DNA of 8,666 bases, from positions 1 through 8,666 of the forward strand of contig DAOWAK010000029.1 in the NCBI GenBank assembly GCA_030634605.1, given 5' to 3'. The notes under the pieces were generated by a model that saw nothing but the letters and a program-made list of their open reading frames with translations, searched no databases and had not been told where the DNA came from. The first letter of the stretch is position 1. Every line of letters begins with the position of its first letter. Positions 1 to 6,299 of the stretch are shown one piece after another. The translations under genes were made by a program, and so were the position numbers. This stretch comes from Sedimentisphaerales bacterium. GTDB taxonomy: Bacteria; Planctomycetota; Phycisphaerae; Sedimentisphaerales; SM23-30.

Positions 1-1070
1 AACAGCGGACTCAAGGCTTCGCCGCCGAGCAGTTTACAGGCGAAGGTGGCGACGAAGCAGCCGCCCGAACCGAGGATGACCAGAAAGATCGCGGTCTTGG
101 TGCTGCGGCGTTCACGGGTAACCAGCAAGGGTAGTCCCAGCAGCAGCATTACCATGTTGATGACCGGATCGGTAAAGCGGAAATGTTTTTCGCCGAGGGC
201 CTCTTTGCGGTCGGCGTTCTTGAGGTCACGGCGCATCAGGCCGGTCAACTCGGAACTGCTCATCAGGCTTTTGAAGTTGGCGTGCCGCTGCAGCCAGAGA
301 TATTCCGGCGTGATGGCGGATGGGTAAACCTCTTGCAGTTGAGTGATCTGGCCGGAAAATCCTTCCGAACCGGATATTCCGGTGTAGGTGCCTTCATCGA
401 GCCGCCAAAGCTGGTTCTCCTGATCCCACTGAGCTGATCGGGCGGTGGTAATACCGACGGCTTGACCGTCCCGACGATGGATAACCTGCAGATTCAGTAG
501 CGTACCGGTCTCGTAATCGAAACCCGGGGTGGAAAACAGGGCGCCGTCGCGATCGGGTAATTGCCAGACCTCTACGGTGGAAACCATTTCCATTTCGTCG
601 TGTTCGCGAACCAGCCGGTCCGCTATCCGGGGCAGGATAAATTCCTGATCGATAACCATCAGCAAATTGAGTAGAAAGCCCAGCAAGACTATCGGTGCTA
701 TAACGCGTTTTAGGCTGACGCCCGAGGCGAGCACAGCGGTTAATTCGTTCTGGCGGGTCAGCCGGGTCAGTGAAAAGGCGGCTGCCAGGAGCACGATGGT
801 ACCGGAAAAATCACGGAAAAACTCGAAAATTTTCGGCCCGTAATAATCTACAATAAAGCCGATAACGGTGATCGCCCCGGGAGCTTCCTGGCCTGGACGA
901 TCTTCCATGAATTCGTCGAACTCCACGAACAAATCGAGAATCACCCGCAAGGACAACACCACCGCCAGCGTAATGAGATAGCTGACCAGAAACTCCCGGG
1001 CCACATAGCGGTCCAGAATCTTCGGTCTTAGCGATTGGTATTTCAGATGTTGTTCGGATGATTCCGACAT
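1..1070 (-). CDS. LptF/LptG-family permease, second gene of pair (3' end outside window)
   Basis: Inner-membrane permease expected to pair with the gene at 1087-2745 and the ATPase LptB to lift lipopolysaccharide out of the inner membrane. Reading the minus strand from the ATG at 1070 gives 356 codons open to the left edge with no stop, so the C-terminus is missing (roughly 40 residues by family length). Visible parts: a first membrane segment at about residues 26-48, a second near 88-101, the family signature around residues 101-128 (LTRLTRQNELTAVLASGVSL), a third segment to about 140, a periplasmic domain at about 145-295, then a segment at 302-318 and another from about 326. The start is supported by an AGG Shine-Dalgarno-like site (complement of 1076-1078) five bases upstream. 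It begins 16 bases after the preceding stop, so the two genes are almost surely cotranscribed. By gene order this would be LptG, but the sequence alone does not separate F from G. Confidence 0.9.
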   Translation of the reverse strand, partial: MSESSEQHLKYQSLRPKILDRYVAREFLVSYLITLAVVLSLRVILDLFVEFDEFMEDRPGQEAPGAITVIGFIVDYYGPKIFEFFRDFSGTIVLLAAAFSLTRLTRQNELTAVLASGVSLKRVIAPIVLLGFLLNLLMVIDQEFILPRIADRLVREHDEMEMVSTVEVWQLPDRDGALFSTPGFDYETGTLLNLQVIHRRDGQAVGITTARSAQWDQENQLWRLDEGTYTGISGSEGFSGQITQLQEVYPSAITPEYLWLQRHANFKSLMSSSELTGLMRRDLKNADRKEALGEKHFRFTDPVINMVMLLLGLPLLVTRERRSTKTAIFLVILGSGGCFVATFACKLLGGEALSPL

Positions 1071-1086
1071 AATAACCTGCTAAGAA

Positions 1087-2745
1087 TCACTGTTTAAATA
1101 GTTTGCGGTAAATTACCATATTAGCAATCGTAACGGCGGCAATTCCCGACCAGAGAAACATTATTCCGATCTCCGGTCCGCCGGAGCCTTGCTCGGCGAT
1201 GTGTTTGCCGGTGAAGATGGTTATCAGGCAAATTGCAGCTGGGATAAAACTGATTCCAAAAGCGGTGAGCAGGTGGCTGCTGCGGAAAATTATCCCCAGC
1301 ACCGAGCCCAGCAGCACCAGCACAACACAACTTATTCCAAAAGCCAGCCGGGAATGAAGCTCCACCTCGATCTCGGTAGTGAGTTCGGCACATTCTTTAG
1401 TGAGTCGCTTCCACAACTTCAGCATAGCTAGCGTTGGATTATTGATCTGTCCGGCCCAGTGCCAGTCCTTCGAGGCGGTTATCTGGTCAATTCCGACCGC
1501 TTCCGTTGCGGCGGTAATCTCCGGCGGAACGGCGATACCGCTGACCGGATAGTAGGTTAATGGGGGCGATAAGGTCTGATTGTCGCCGGAATAACGCCAC
1601 TGGACATCTTCCAGATTGATTTGCACCGTCGGTTCGGAACCCATGATGTTCACCCCCACCTTGGCCCGCTCGGCGGTATAAAGTTTAGCTGCGGCGTTTT
1701 TGTTTTTGCGGTGGTACTCCAGCCTGATCGGTCCGTTGTCAATTCCGGTGATTATTGCGGCCCGGTTCTGCGAAGGCGACCGCTGATCTGCCGGTTTGGT
1801 CGGGATATCCAGTGCACAGCTTTGCCCCCGCAACACAATCCAGCCCCTGCCGTCGGACAAAGGCAACTTGAGTTGTTTACCAGTTTTCAGCTGGTTATTA
1901 CACCACTGAAAAAAACGCTCCACAACAAATTGCTGCCGAAATTCCTTGAGTTGCTCCGCAATTGGATTGAACAGCGTCATGTCCTGGCGAATGGTTTTCA
2001 ACTCGGAATGTTTTTTAAACTTGATGTTGTCGCGCCAGAGGCTGGGAATCGGCAGCCCAATCCGCAGACGCCCAACGTTAGTCATGTTGTTTTTGTTGTC
2101 GATCCGCACGGCATCTGAAAAAATCAAATTAACCCGGCTGTCTTTCTCCTTGGTTTCAAAAAACACATCCACCTGCCGGGCGGTAACTATCCAGTCAATT
2201 TTATTGCCGTCCAGACCGAGCACCGAAACACCAACCAGTTGTTGCTGATCGGCAAAAGCGTGATCGGCATGAACCCGGACATCGTCAAACAAATCGCCCA
2301 GGTTGCCTTTTTTCTGGATGTTCCTGAAGATTATCGTTTTGATGTCGGTCTTGATGATTTCTTCGAATTTGCGGGTGAAGGTCGGAATCACATGAAAAGA
2401 CAGCAGTAGCGTAACCATGCTCACCAGCAGACCCATGGCCAGGGCCGGGTAGATCAAGCTGTGCAGTCCGATCCCGCTGCTGCGACAGGCGGTAATCTCG
2501 TTATCACTGGCCAGTCGGCCATAAACCAGCGTCGCCGCCAGCAGGGCCGATATTGGTATTACCATCGTTAGCGTAACCGGCAGGGTGCAGAAAATCAGCG
2601 TCGGCACATTGGCCGGGTCCACGCTGAACTGCCGCAGGGGCTTGAGCATGATCCCCAGGCCCAACACCGTGGAGAGAATCAGCGTCCCCAGCGCAAAGGC
2701 CTTGAAAAGGTCGCGGAATATGTAACGATGGATCGTAAATACCAT
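1087..2745 (-). CDS. LptF/LptG-family permease with enlarged periplasmic domain
   Basis: A 552-residue inner-membrane permease of the YjgP/YjgQ (LptF/LptG) family, a transmembrane subunit of the LPS-extracting ABC transporter. Membrane segments lie at about residues 12-34, 46-74, 97-120, 466-487, 492-511 and 526-547, the six-helix layout of the family. The signature GRLASDNEITACRSSGIGL is at about 76-94. The region between helices 3 and 4 is about 340 residues, while E. coli LptF is about 366 residues in total, so the periplasmic part is clearly enlarged. I chose the ATG at 2745 because MVFTIHRYIFRDLFKAF matches a typical family N-terminus just before helix 1. The open frame continues to 2919, but that extension is hydrophilic, lies under the divergent promoters and overlaps comF. 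The only upstream Shine-Dalgarno candidate is poor, and a promoter sits immediately upstream. By order it would be LptF. Confidence 0.9.
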   Translation of the reverse strand: MVFTIHRYIFRDLFKAFALGTLILSTVLGLGIMLKPLRQFSVDPANVPTLIFCTLPVTLTMVIPISALLAATLVYGRLASDNEITACRSSGIGLHSLIYPALAMGLLVSMVTLLLSFHVIPTFTRKFEEIIKTDIKTIIFRNIQKKGNLGDLFDDVRVHADHAFADQQQLVGVSVLGLDGNKIDWIVTARQVDVFFETKEKDSRVNLIFSDAVRIDNKNNMTNVGRLRIGLPIPSLWRDNIKFKKHSELKTIRQDMTLFNPIAEQLKEFRQQFVVERFFQWCNNQLKTGKQLKLPLSDGRGWIVLRGQSCALDIPTKPADQRSPSQNRAAIITGIDNGPIRLEYHRKNKNAAAKLYTAERAKVGVNIMGSEPTVQINLEDVQWRYSGDNQTLSPPLTYYPVSGIAVPPEITAATEAVGIDQITASKDWHWAGQINNPTLAMLKLWKRLTKECAELTTEIEVELHSRLAFGISCVVLVLLGSVLGIIFRSSHLLTAFGISFIPAAICLITIFTGKHIAEQGSGGPEIGIMFLWSGIAAVTIANMVIYRKLFKQ

Positions 2746-2751
2746 GTGTTC

Positions 2752-2780
2752 ATTCTTGTCAGATTTGCGGTTTTTGTCAA
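2752..2780 (-). promoter_or_regulatory. Sigma70-like promoter for the permease operon, predicted leaderless
   Basis: On the minus strand a perfect -35 TTGACA (complement of 2775-2780) is followed by a 17-base spacer and a -10 AAGAAT (complement of 2752-2757, four of six consensus bases). Standard spacing places +1 at position 2745, the A of the chosen ATG, so the mRNA would have no 5' leader. This agrees with the weak Shine-Dalgarno sequence. The -10 is imperfect, so an additional upstream promoter remains possible. Confidence 0.55.
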
Positions 2781-2802
2781 TTAAAATGTTTACTGAGAAG
2801 TC

Positions 2803-2831
2803 TTTACGAAAAATGCTAATTAGGTTATCTT
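2803..2831 (+). promoter_or_regulatory. Sigma70-like promoter for comF, predicted near-leaderless
   Basis: TTTACG (2803-2808), a 17-base spacer, then TATCTT (2826-2831); each hexamer matches four of six consensus bases. Expected +1 is about 2838-2839, at the ATG at 2839. It lies back to back with the divergent permease promoter, the two -35 boxes being 22 bp apart. The hexamers are modest, so confidence is limited. Confidence 0.4.
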
Positions 2832-2838
2832 GGCGATA

Positions 2839-3642
2839 ATGTCGAGGAACCGATTCATTCCCAACCGCTCGATTAAGGTTTTTGAAAGCTGTTTTTCTGC
2901 CGGCCGCCGGCTGAGTCACGGCTTGATGGAGCTTATTTACCCGCCCACCTGTGCCGCCTGTGGAACGGCAATTGCTGACAGCAGCGATTTTCTTTGCCTG
3001 GATTGTTGGCAGAATTTACGCGAAAATCTGCCCGGCAATTATTGCCGAATTTGCGGGCACGACATTGGCGAGTTTTCTCTGATCGACGGACGCTGCCACA
3101 ATTGCCAGAACCGCCGTCCCGCCATCTCTCACGTTACCCGGGTCGGCCCTTACGGCAAGGTTCTGCGGCAGTTGATTTTGTCGTTCAAATTCGGCCGCCA
3201 GAGCCAGCTGGACAAGTTCCTGGGCTCATTACTGGCGGACGCTTTTTTGGGCGACGAGCACCTGGCGGATGTCGATCTGCTGGTGCCCATTCCATTACAC
3301 TGGCGGCGGCGCTGGAGCCGAACCTACAATCAGGCTGAGCTGCTGGCGAAAGTGGTTGCCCGTCAGCTGAAAAAGCAGGGCGGTTCCGTACCGGTTAATT
3401 GCGACCTGCTCCGCGTCCGTCATACCGAACCGCAAACCTCGCTGGCCCGGAGCCATCGGCTGCTGAATCTGCGCGGGGCGTTCGCGGCCCGGGTGGACGC
3501 GGACTATTCGGGCAAGCACATCTGCCTGATCGATGACGTCACTACCACGGGCACGACCCTGCGAGTTGCCGGGCGGGCTCTGAGAAAAGCCGGCGTCGCC
3601 CGGGTCTCGGCTGCGGTGCTGGCGGTGGCTGCAAATGATTGA
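2839..3642 (+). CDS. comF: ComF family protein (zinc-finger phosphoribosyltransferase-like)
   Basis: A 267-residue protein with the usual ComF architecture. The N-terminal cysteine pairs C38/C41, C53/C56, C69/C72 and C86/C89 form a double zinc-binding region. A type I phosphoribosyltransferase fold follows, with VPIPLHWRRRWSRTYNQAELLA at about 149-170, QTSLARSHRLLNLRGAF at about 199-215 and the PRPP-binding loop IDDVTTTGTT at 231-240. Family members such as ComFC and GntX are linked to DNA uptake or use of external DNA; the reaction catalysed, if any, is unsettled. No other competence gene is visible here, so a competence role is only inferred from the family. The start is uncertain: an in-frame TTG lies at 2830 and an ATG at 2926 (giving MELIYPPTCAACG) would still keep every cysteine. 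I prefer 2839 because it sits where a promoter at 2803-2831 would start transcription. It is divergent from the permease operon. Confidence 0.9.
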   Translation: MSRNRFIPNRSIKVFESCFSAGRRLSHGLMELIYPPTCAACGTAIADSSDFLCLDCWQNLRENLPGNYCRICGHDIGEFSLIDGRCHNCQNRRPAISHVTRVGPYGKVLRQLILSFKFGRQSQLDKFLGSLLADAFLGDEHLADVDLLVPIPLHWRRRWSRTYNQAELLAKVVARQLKKQGGSVPVNCDLLRVRHTEPQTSLARSHRLLNLRGAFAARVDADYSGKHICLIDDVTTTGTTLRVAGRALRKAGVARVSAAVLAVAAND

Positions 3643-3672
3643 TTTAAAAGAAGTTAGCAATTCATGGTTGAG

Positions 3673-3712
3673 AAATACTAATCTTATACTAAAATGTACT
3701 AAATTAGTATTT
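3673..3712 (+). promoter_or_regulatory. Phased TACTAA repeat array with 10-bp inverted repeat (operator candidate)
   Basis: Three direct copies of TACTAA start at 3676, 3687 and 3697, that is 11 and 10 bp apart, so all face the same side of the helix. An inverted copy, TTAGTA, is at 3704-3709. The outer copies belong to a perfect 10-bp inverted repeat, AAATACTAAT (3673-3682) and ATTAGTATTT (3703-3712), with a 20-base centre. A -10-like TATACT (3685-3690) lies inside the array, without a convincing -35 (TTCATG at 3661, 18-base spacer). The array lies between comF and the hydrolase-hemB unit, where an operator would be expected. Protein binding is inference. Confidence 0.45.
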
Positions 3713-3756
3713 GGGCTCAATATTGATTATTAGCCCCGCTTTTCGGAGAAAATCGC

Positions 3757-4311
3757 ATGAGACATGAAAACCTGCTAACCGTGGAAAATTGCGTTTTACT
3801 GGTGGTGGACATCCAGGAAGCTTTCGCACCGCACATATCTGAGATGGATCGGGTGGTTCAGAAAAGCGGCGTGTTGATTGAAACTGCTCAACTGCTCCAA
3901 ATCCCCATCATCGTCACCGAACAATATCCCCGAGGTCTGAAACGCACAGTTGAGCCTTTGCGGAAAATCCTGGGCGATTGTCAATACCACGAAAAGCTGA
4001 CCTTCAGTTGCTGTCAGGATCCGGCTATCTGTCAGGCTCTGCAATCGGTCAACCGTACCCAGGTGCTGCTGGTTGGCATCGAAGCCCACGTCTGTATCAG
4101 CCAGACGGCTCACGACCTGCTCACTATGGGGCTGCAACCTTTCATCGCAGCCGACGCGGTAAGCTCCAGGAAAAAATCTGATTGTGAAATCGCCCTGCAA
4201 AGAGCTAACCAGGCCGGGGTAATCCTGACCACCACCGAAGCTGCTATCATGGAAATGACCTTTTCCAGCGAACACCCGGCTTTTCGACAGTTATCAAAAC
4301 TTATCAAATAG
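3757..4311 (+). CDS. Isochorismatase-like cysteine hydrolase (ISOC1/YcaC-type)
   Basis: A 184-residue soluble hydrolase of the isochorismatase-like superfamily. The catalytic triad is visible: D18 in LLVVDIQEAF, K80 in YHEKLTFSC and C113 in GIEAHVCISQT. The stretch VTEQYPRGLKRTVEPL (about 53-68) and ADAVSSR (about 131-137) resemble the subgroup containing eukaryotic ISOC1/ISOC2 and many bacterial proteins whose substrate is unknown. True isochorismatase activity is not implied. The ATG at 3757 follows GGAG (3745-3748) by eight bases, a good ribosome-binding site. The gene ends 15 bases before hemB and is expected to share its transcript. No menaquinone, enterobactin or nicotinamide gene is nearby to suggest a substrate, and its link to tetrapyrrole synthesis is unclear. 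The length is normal for the family and no key residue is missing. Confidence 0.88.
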   Translation: MRHENLLTVENCVLLVVDIQEAFAPHISEMDRVVQKSGVLIETAQLLQIPIIVTEQYPRGLKRTVEPLRKILGDCQYHEKLTFSCCQDPAICQALQSVNRTQVLLVGIEAHVCISQTAHDLLTMGLQPFIAADAVSSRKKSDCEIALQRANQAGVILTTTEAAIMEMTFSSEHPAFRQLSKLIK

Positions 4312-4326
4312 CTAAAGGAATAAATT

Positions 4327-5316
4327 ATGAGTTATCCGGATATTCGACTCAGCAGAATGCGTGGCAATAAAATTTTTCGCACTATGGTTCGTGAAAACCA
4401 ACTCAGCGTTGAGGATTTGATCGTGCCGATGTTCATCCATCACGGGGATGACGTTCGAAACGAAATCTCCTCCATGCCCGGTCAGTTCCAGTTCAGTGTC
4501 GAATACGCCGCGGAATACGCCCGCGAGTTGTTCGATTGCGGCATCGGATCAGTGCTGCTTTTCGGCATCCCCGCCAAAAAGGATTCTGTGGGCAGCGACT
4601 GCTGGGATGACAAAAACGGAATAATTCAGCACGCCCTGCGCACCATCAAAAAAGCGGTTCCCGAAATGATCCTTATTACCGATGTCTGTTTCTGCGAATA
4701 CACCGACCACGGCCACTGCGGCGTCCTGGTCGAAAAAAACCACGAAATGGTGCTGGATCACGACGCCACCAGTGAAAATCTGGCTTTGCAGGTGGTTTCC
4801 CACGCCAGGGCCGGTGCTGACATGGTGGCTCCGTCGGGGATGATCGATGGCGGCGTGGGGGCTATCAGGCAGGCTCTGGACGAGGCCAACTTCAGCAACC
4901 TGCCCATCATGGCTTACTCAGCCAAGTACGCCTCCGGCTTTTACGGGCCGTTCCGGGACGCCGCCCAGGGTGCCCCCCAATTCGGCGACCGGCAAAGCTA
5001 TCAGATGGACATCGCCAACTCCGACGAAGCCCTGCGCGAAACCGAACTCGATATCCAGGAAGGTGCTGACATCGTCATGGTGAAACCCGCCCTGGCCTAC
5101 ATGGATATCATCCGTCGGGTGAAGGATACTTTTGGTATGCCCACCGCAGCCTACAACGTTTCCGGCGAGTACGCCATGGTCAAAGCCGCTGCCCAAAAAG
5201 GCTGGCTCGACGAAAAAAAAATCGTCCTGGAAATCCTCACCAACCTAAAACGCGCCGGCGCCGATCTGATTATCACTTACCACGGGCTTGATGTCGCCAA
5301 ATGGCTCAAGGACTAG
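4327..5316 (+). CDS. hemB: Porphobilinogen synthase (delta-aminolevulinic acid dehydratase)
   Basis: A cytosolic enzyme that condenses two 5-aminolevulinate molecules into porphobilinogen, an early step towards haem and other tetrapyrroles. At 329 residues it is full length. The two Schiff-base lysines are in the signatures MAYSAKYASGFYGPFRDAA (K200) and VMVKPALAYMDI (K253). The active-site metal motif is of the zinc-cysteine type, with C121, C123 and C131 in DVCFCEYTDHGHCG. The stretch around R237-E238 just before EGADIVMVKP matches the region that carries the allosteric magnesium site in bacterial enzymes. NVSGEYAMVKAAA (about 277-289) and RAGADLIITYHGLD (about 309-322) are also conserved. 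The start at 4327 follows AAAGGAA (4314-4320) by six bases. It is the second gene of a unit with the upstream hydrolase and is followed by an intrinsic terminator about 90 bases downstream. No other hem gene is in view. Confidence 0.98.
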   Translation: MSYPDIRLSRMRGNKIFRTMVRENQLSVEDLIVPMFIHHGDDVRNEISSMPGQFQFSVEYAAEYARELFDCGIGSVLLFGIPAKKDSVGSDCWDDKNGIIQHALRTIKKAVPEMILITDVCFCEYTDHGHCGVLVEKNHEMVLDHDATSENLALQVVSHARAGADMVAPSGMIDGGVGAIRQALDEANFSNLPIMAYSAKYASGFYGPFRDAAQGAPQFGDRQSYQMDIANSDEALRETELDIQEGADIVMVKPALAYMDIIRRVKDTFGMPTAAYNVSGEYAMVKAAAQKGWLDEKKIVLEILTNLKRAGADLIITYHGLDVAKWLKD

Positions 5317-5407
5317 CTGGACTGCAAAGCTATTGTTAACAGACATTTACAGCTCGTGCTTGCTTTTTGGGGCATTTCCGCTACAATTGAATGCTGGCTG
5401 GTTTAGG

Positions 5408-5445
5408 CAAAATTTGCCGATAGATAAATCGGCCAATTTGTTTTT
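5408..5445 (+). terminator. Intrinsic terminator downstream of hemB
   Basis: The 5' arm (5410-5421) pairs with the 3' arm (5428-5439) over 12 positions with one T-C mismatch at 5415/5434, around the six-base loop AGATAA. A T-run follows (TTTTT, 5441-5445). The 5' side also forms a compact palindrome with its own flank (GGCAAA and TTTGCC, 5406-5418), giving an alternative fold. The T-run ends one base before the -35 box of the rpsO promoter, so terminator and promoter abut. Confidence 0.7.
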
Positions 5446-5446
5446 A

Positions 5447-5474
5447 TTGCAATCTGGAAATCTAAGGTTACAAT
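5447..5474 (+). promoter_or_regulatory. Sigma70-like promoter for rpsO
   Basis: TTGCAA (5447-5452), a 16-base spacer, then TACAAT (5469-5474, five of six consensus bases). Expected +1 is about 5481, giving a leader of about 117 bases before rpsO. The position directly after the hemB terminator supports it as the start of a separate transcription unit. Confidence 0.6.
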
Positions 5475-5480
5475 AATTCG

Positions 5481-5597
5481 ACAATAGTCGGCGACCCGGA
5501 GGTTGTGTAAACTCCGGAAGTAATACCGCCGCAATGGATTTTACTTCTTAGCTGACCGGCTCCGTCGTTCGGACCAGGTTGGGGAAGGGAACAAAAA
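5481..5597 (+). promoter_or_regulatory. Structured rpsO mRNA leader, candidate S15 autoregulatory element
   Basis: Three consecutive hairpins can form. The first is CCGGAG (5496-5501) with CTCCGG (5512-5517). The second stacks directly on it, AAGTAA (5518-5523) with TTACTT (5541-5546), around a 17-base loop. The third is CTG-A-CCG (5552-5558) with CGG-AC-CAG (5570-5577). The ribosome-binding site AAGGGA (5585-5590) is left single-stranded seven bases before the ATG. S15 represses its own mRNA through leader structures in E. coli, and unrelated leader folds doing the same job are known in other phyla. That this leader binds S15 is inference. Confidence 0.45.
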
Positions 5598-5864
5598 ATG
5601 ATTACTGCACAGGCAAAACAGGACGTTATTAAAGAATTCGCGGTTCACGAAGGCGACACCGGCTCTCCGGAAGTGCAAATCGCCATACTGACCAAGAGAA
5701 TCGAATACCTCACCGGGCACCTCAAGACCCACAAAAAGGATCACGCTTCTCGTCGCGGTCTGCTCCAGATGGTCGGACAACGCTCCCGGCTGTTAAAGTA
5801 CCTGGCCAAAAAAGATCGCCAGCGTTACACCAATACGATTGGCCGGCTGGGATTGCGTAAATAA
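5598..5864 (+). CDS. rpsO: 30S ribosomal protein S15
   Basis: An 88-residue primary-binding protein of the 30S platform that contacts the 16S rRNA three-way junction and the 50S subunit. The sequence is canonical: DTGSPEVQIAILTKRI at 20-35, HLKTHKKDHASRRGLL at 41-56 with the RNA-contacting H41, D48 and S51, then LLKYLAKKDRQRY (65-77) and the terminal IGRLGLRK. Length matches the family. The start at 5598 is set by AAGGGA at 5585-5590. It has its own promoter and a strong terminator immediately downstream, so it appears mainly monocistronic despite the conserved rpsO-pnp neighbourhood. Expression is probably tuned by the leader hairpins. Confidence 0.99.
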   Translation: MITAQAKQDVIKEFAVHEGDTGSPEVQIAILTKRIEYLTGHLKTHKKDHASRRGLLQMVGQRSRLLKYLAKKDRQRYTNTIGRLGLRK

Positions 5865-5898
5865 ATAACGATTAGAACTGATTGAATAGAAATAATCA

Positions 5899-5940
5899 CC
5901 GGCAAAACCACTCTGACATGCTTTCGGTTTTGCCGGTTTT
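5899..5940 (+). terminator. Intrinsic terminator of rpsO
   Basis: A perfect 11-bp stem, CCGGCAAAACC (5899-5909) with GGTTTTGCCGG (5926-5936), a 16-base loop and a following TTTT (5937-5940). It begins 35 bases after the rpsO stop. The T-run is short and the loop wide, so some read-through to pnp is plausible. The 3' arm sequence recurs exactly at 6376-6386 ahead of pnp. Confidence 0.8.
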
Positions 5941-6243
5941 GGATTTTGCTTATTATTCTTTAAGCAAAACGAGTGTCGGTGTTGGAACCGCAAGTTGGCA
6001 ATAAGTAGGATCGGTTGGAAATTGCGGTTTGTTGGCGGATGGATGATATTGTCAAGGGCATGCCGGGCGGCATGTTGGTAAAGTTTGGTTGGACGGACAG
6101 AAAAATCAATTTCGGGGCGGAACAGATTCAAACGGATTCTCTCGGCGCAGATTTCCCCTTCTCGTTCACTGCGATCCTGCATCCTTTCCCCGATAAAGCT
6201 GCGCAATTAATAAAAAAATGTATATGTAGAGTTGGATAAATTA
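5941..6243 (+). other. Noncoding spacer with several inverted repeats; no gene recognised
   Basis: This is the first part of the 574-base rpsO-pnp spacer. It holds TTTTGCTTA (5944-5952) with TAAGCAAAA (5961-5969), AACCGCAA (5986-5993) with TTGCGGTT (6022-6029), CATGCC (6059-6064) with GGCATG (6069-6074) around the tetraloop GGGC, and a two-part stem GGAT/CGCAG (6134-6137, 6146-6150) with CTGCG/ATCC (6169-6177). Short open frames exist on both strands (a TTG-initiated one at 6015-6239 plus, and 5793-6206 minus), but neither has a recognisable domain or a good start. A small RNA, a decayed repeat or a long leader would all fit. Confidence 0.4.
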
Positions 6244-6299
6244 CCAGCTTTCGCTGGACCGGATTCGCCGCGATCCACGGGGAGTTTCGACGCTCCCGT
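6244..6299. repeat. Cluster of three adjacent hairpins (REP-like palindromic block or structured RNA)
   Basis: Three stems follow with almost no gap: CCAGC (6244-6248) with GCTGG (6253-6257); GGAT (6261-6264) with ATCC (6273-6276); and ACGGGGAG (6277-6284) with CTCCCGT (6293-6299), which leaves one G bulged. The block is GC-rich inside AT-rich flanks. Such compact palindrome groups are typical of dispersed REP-like elements or of structured RNA. Only one copy lies in this window, so repeat status is inferred. Confidence 0.35.

Noticed and set aside
1621..2118. 165-residue plus-strand open frame opposite the permease
   Set aside because: It lies entirely within the coding frame of the permease and has no domain.
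2746..2919. In-frame N-terminal extension of the 1087-2745 permease on the minus strand
   Set aside because: The extra 58 residues are hydrophilic, overlap comF and its promoter, and do not resemble a family N-terminus; the ATG at 2745 gives a typical one.
3757..4311. True isochorismatase (entB/dhbB) or nicotinamidase (pncA)
   Set aside because: The family triad is present, but the protein looks more like the uncharacterised ISOC1/YcaC-type group and no siderophore or NAD gene is adjacent.
5793..6206. 137-residue minus-strand open frame across the rpsO end and spacer
   Set aside because: It overlaps rpsO and its terminator, has no recognisable domain and no clear ribosome-binding site.
6015..6239. 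74-residue plus-strand open frame in the rpsO-pnp spacer
   Set aside because: It starts with TTG without a good ribosome-binding site and shows no known motif; the region is better described as hairpin-rich noncoding DNA.
6277..6299. T-arm-like hairpin (GGAG, TTCGAC, CTCC) suggesting a tRNA
   Set aside because: The loop does not have the seven-base tRNA form and no acceptor, D or anticodon arms can be drawn from the flanks.
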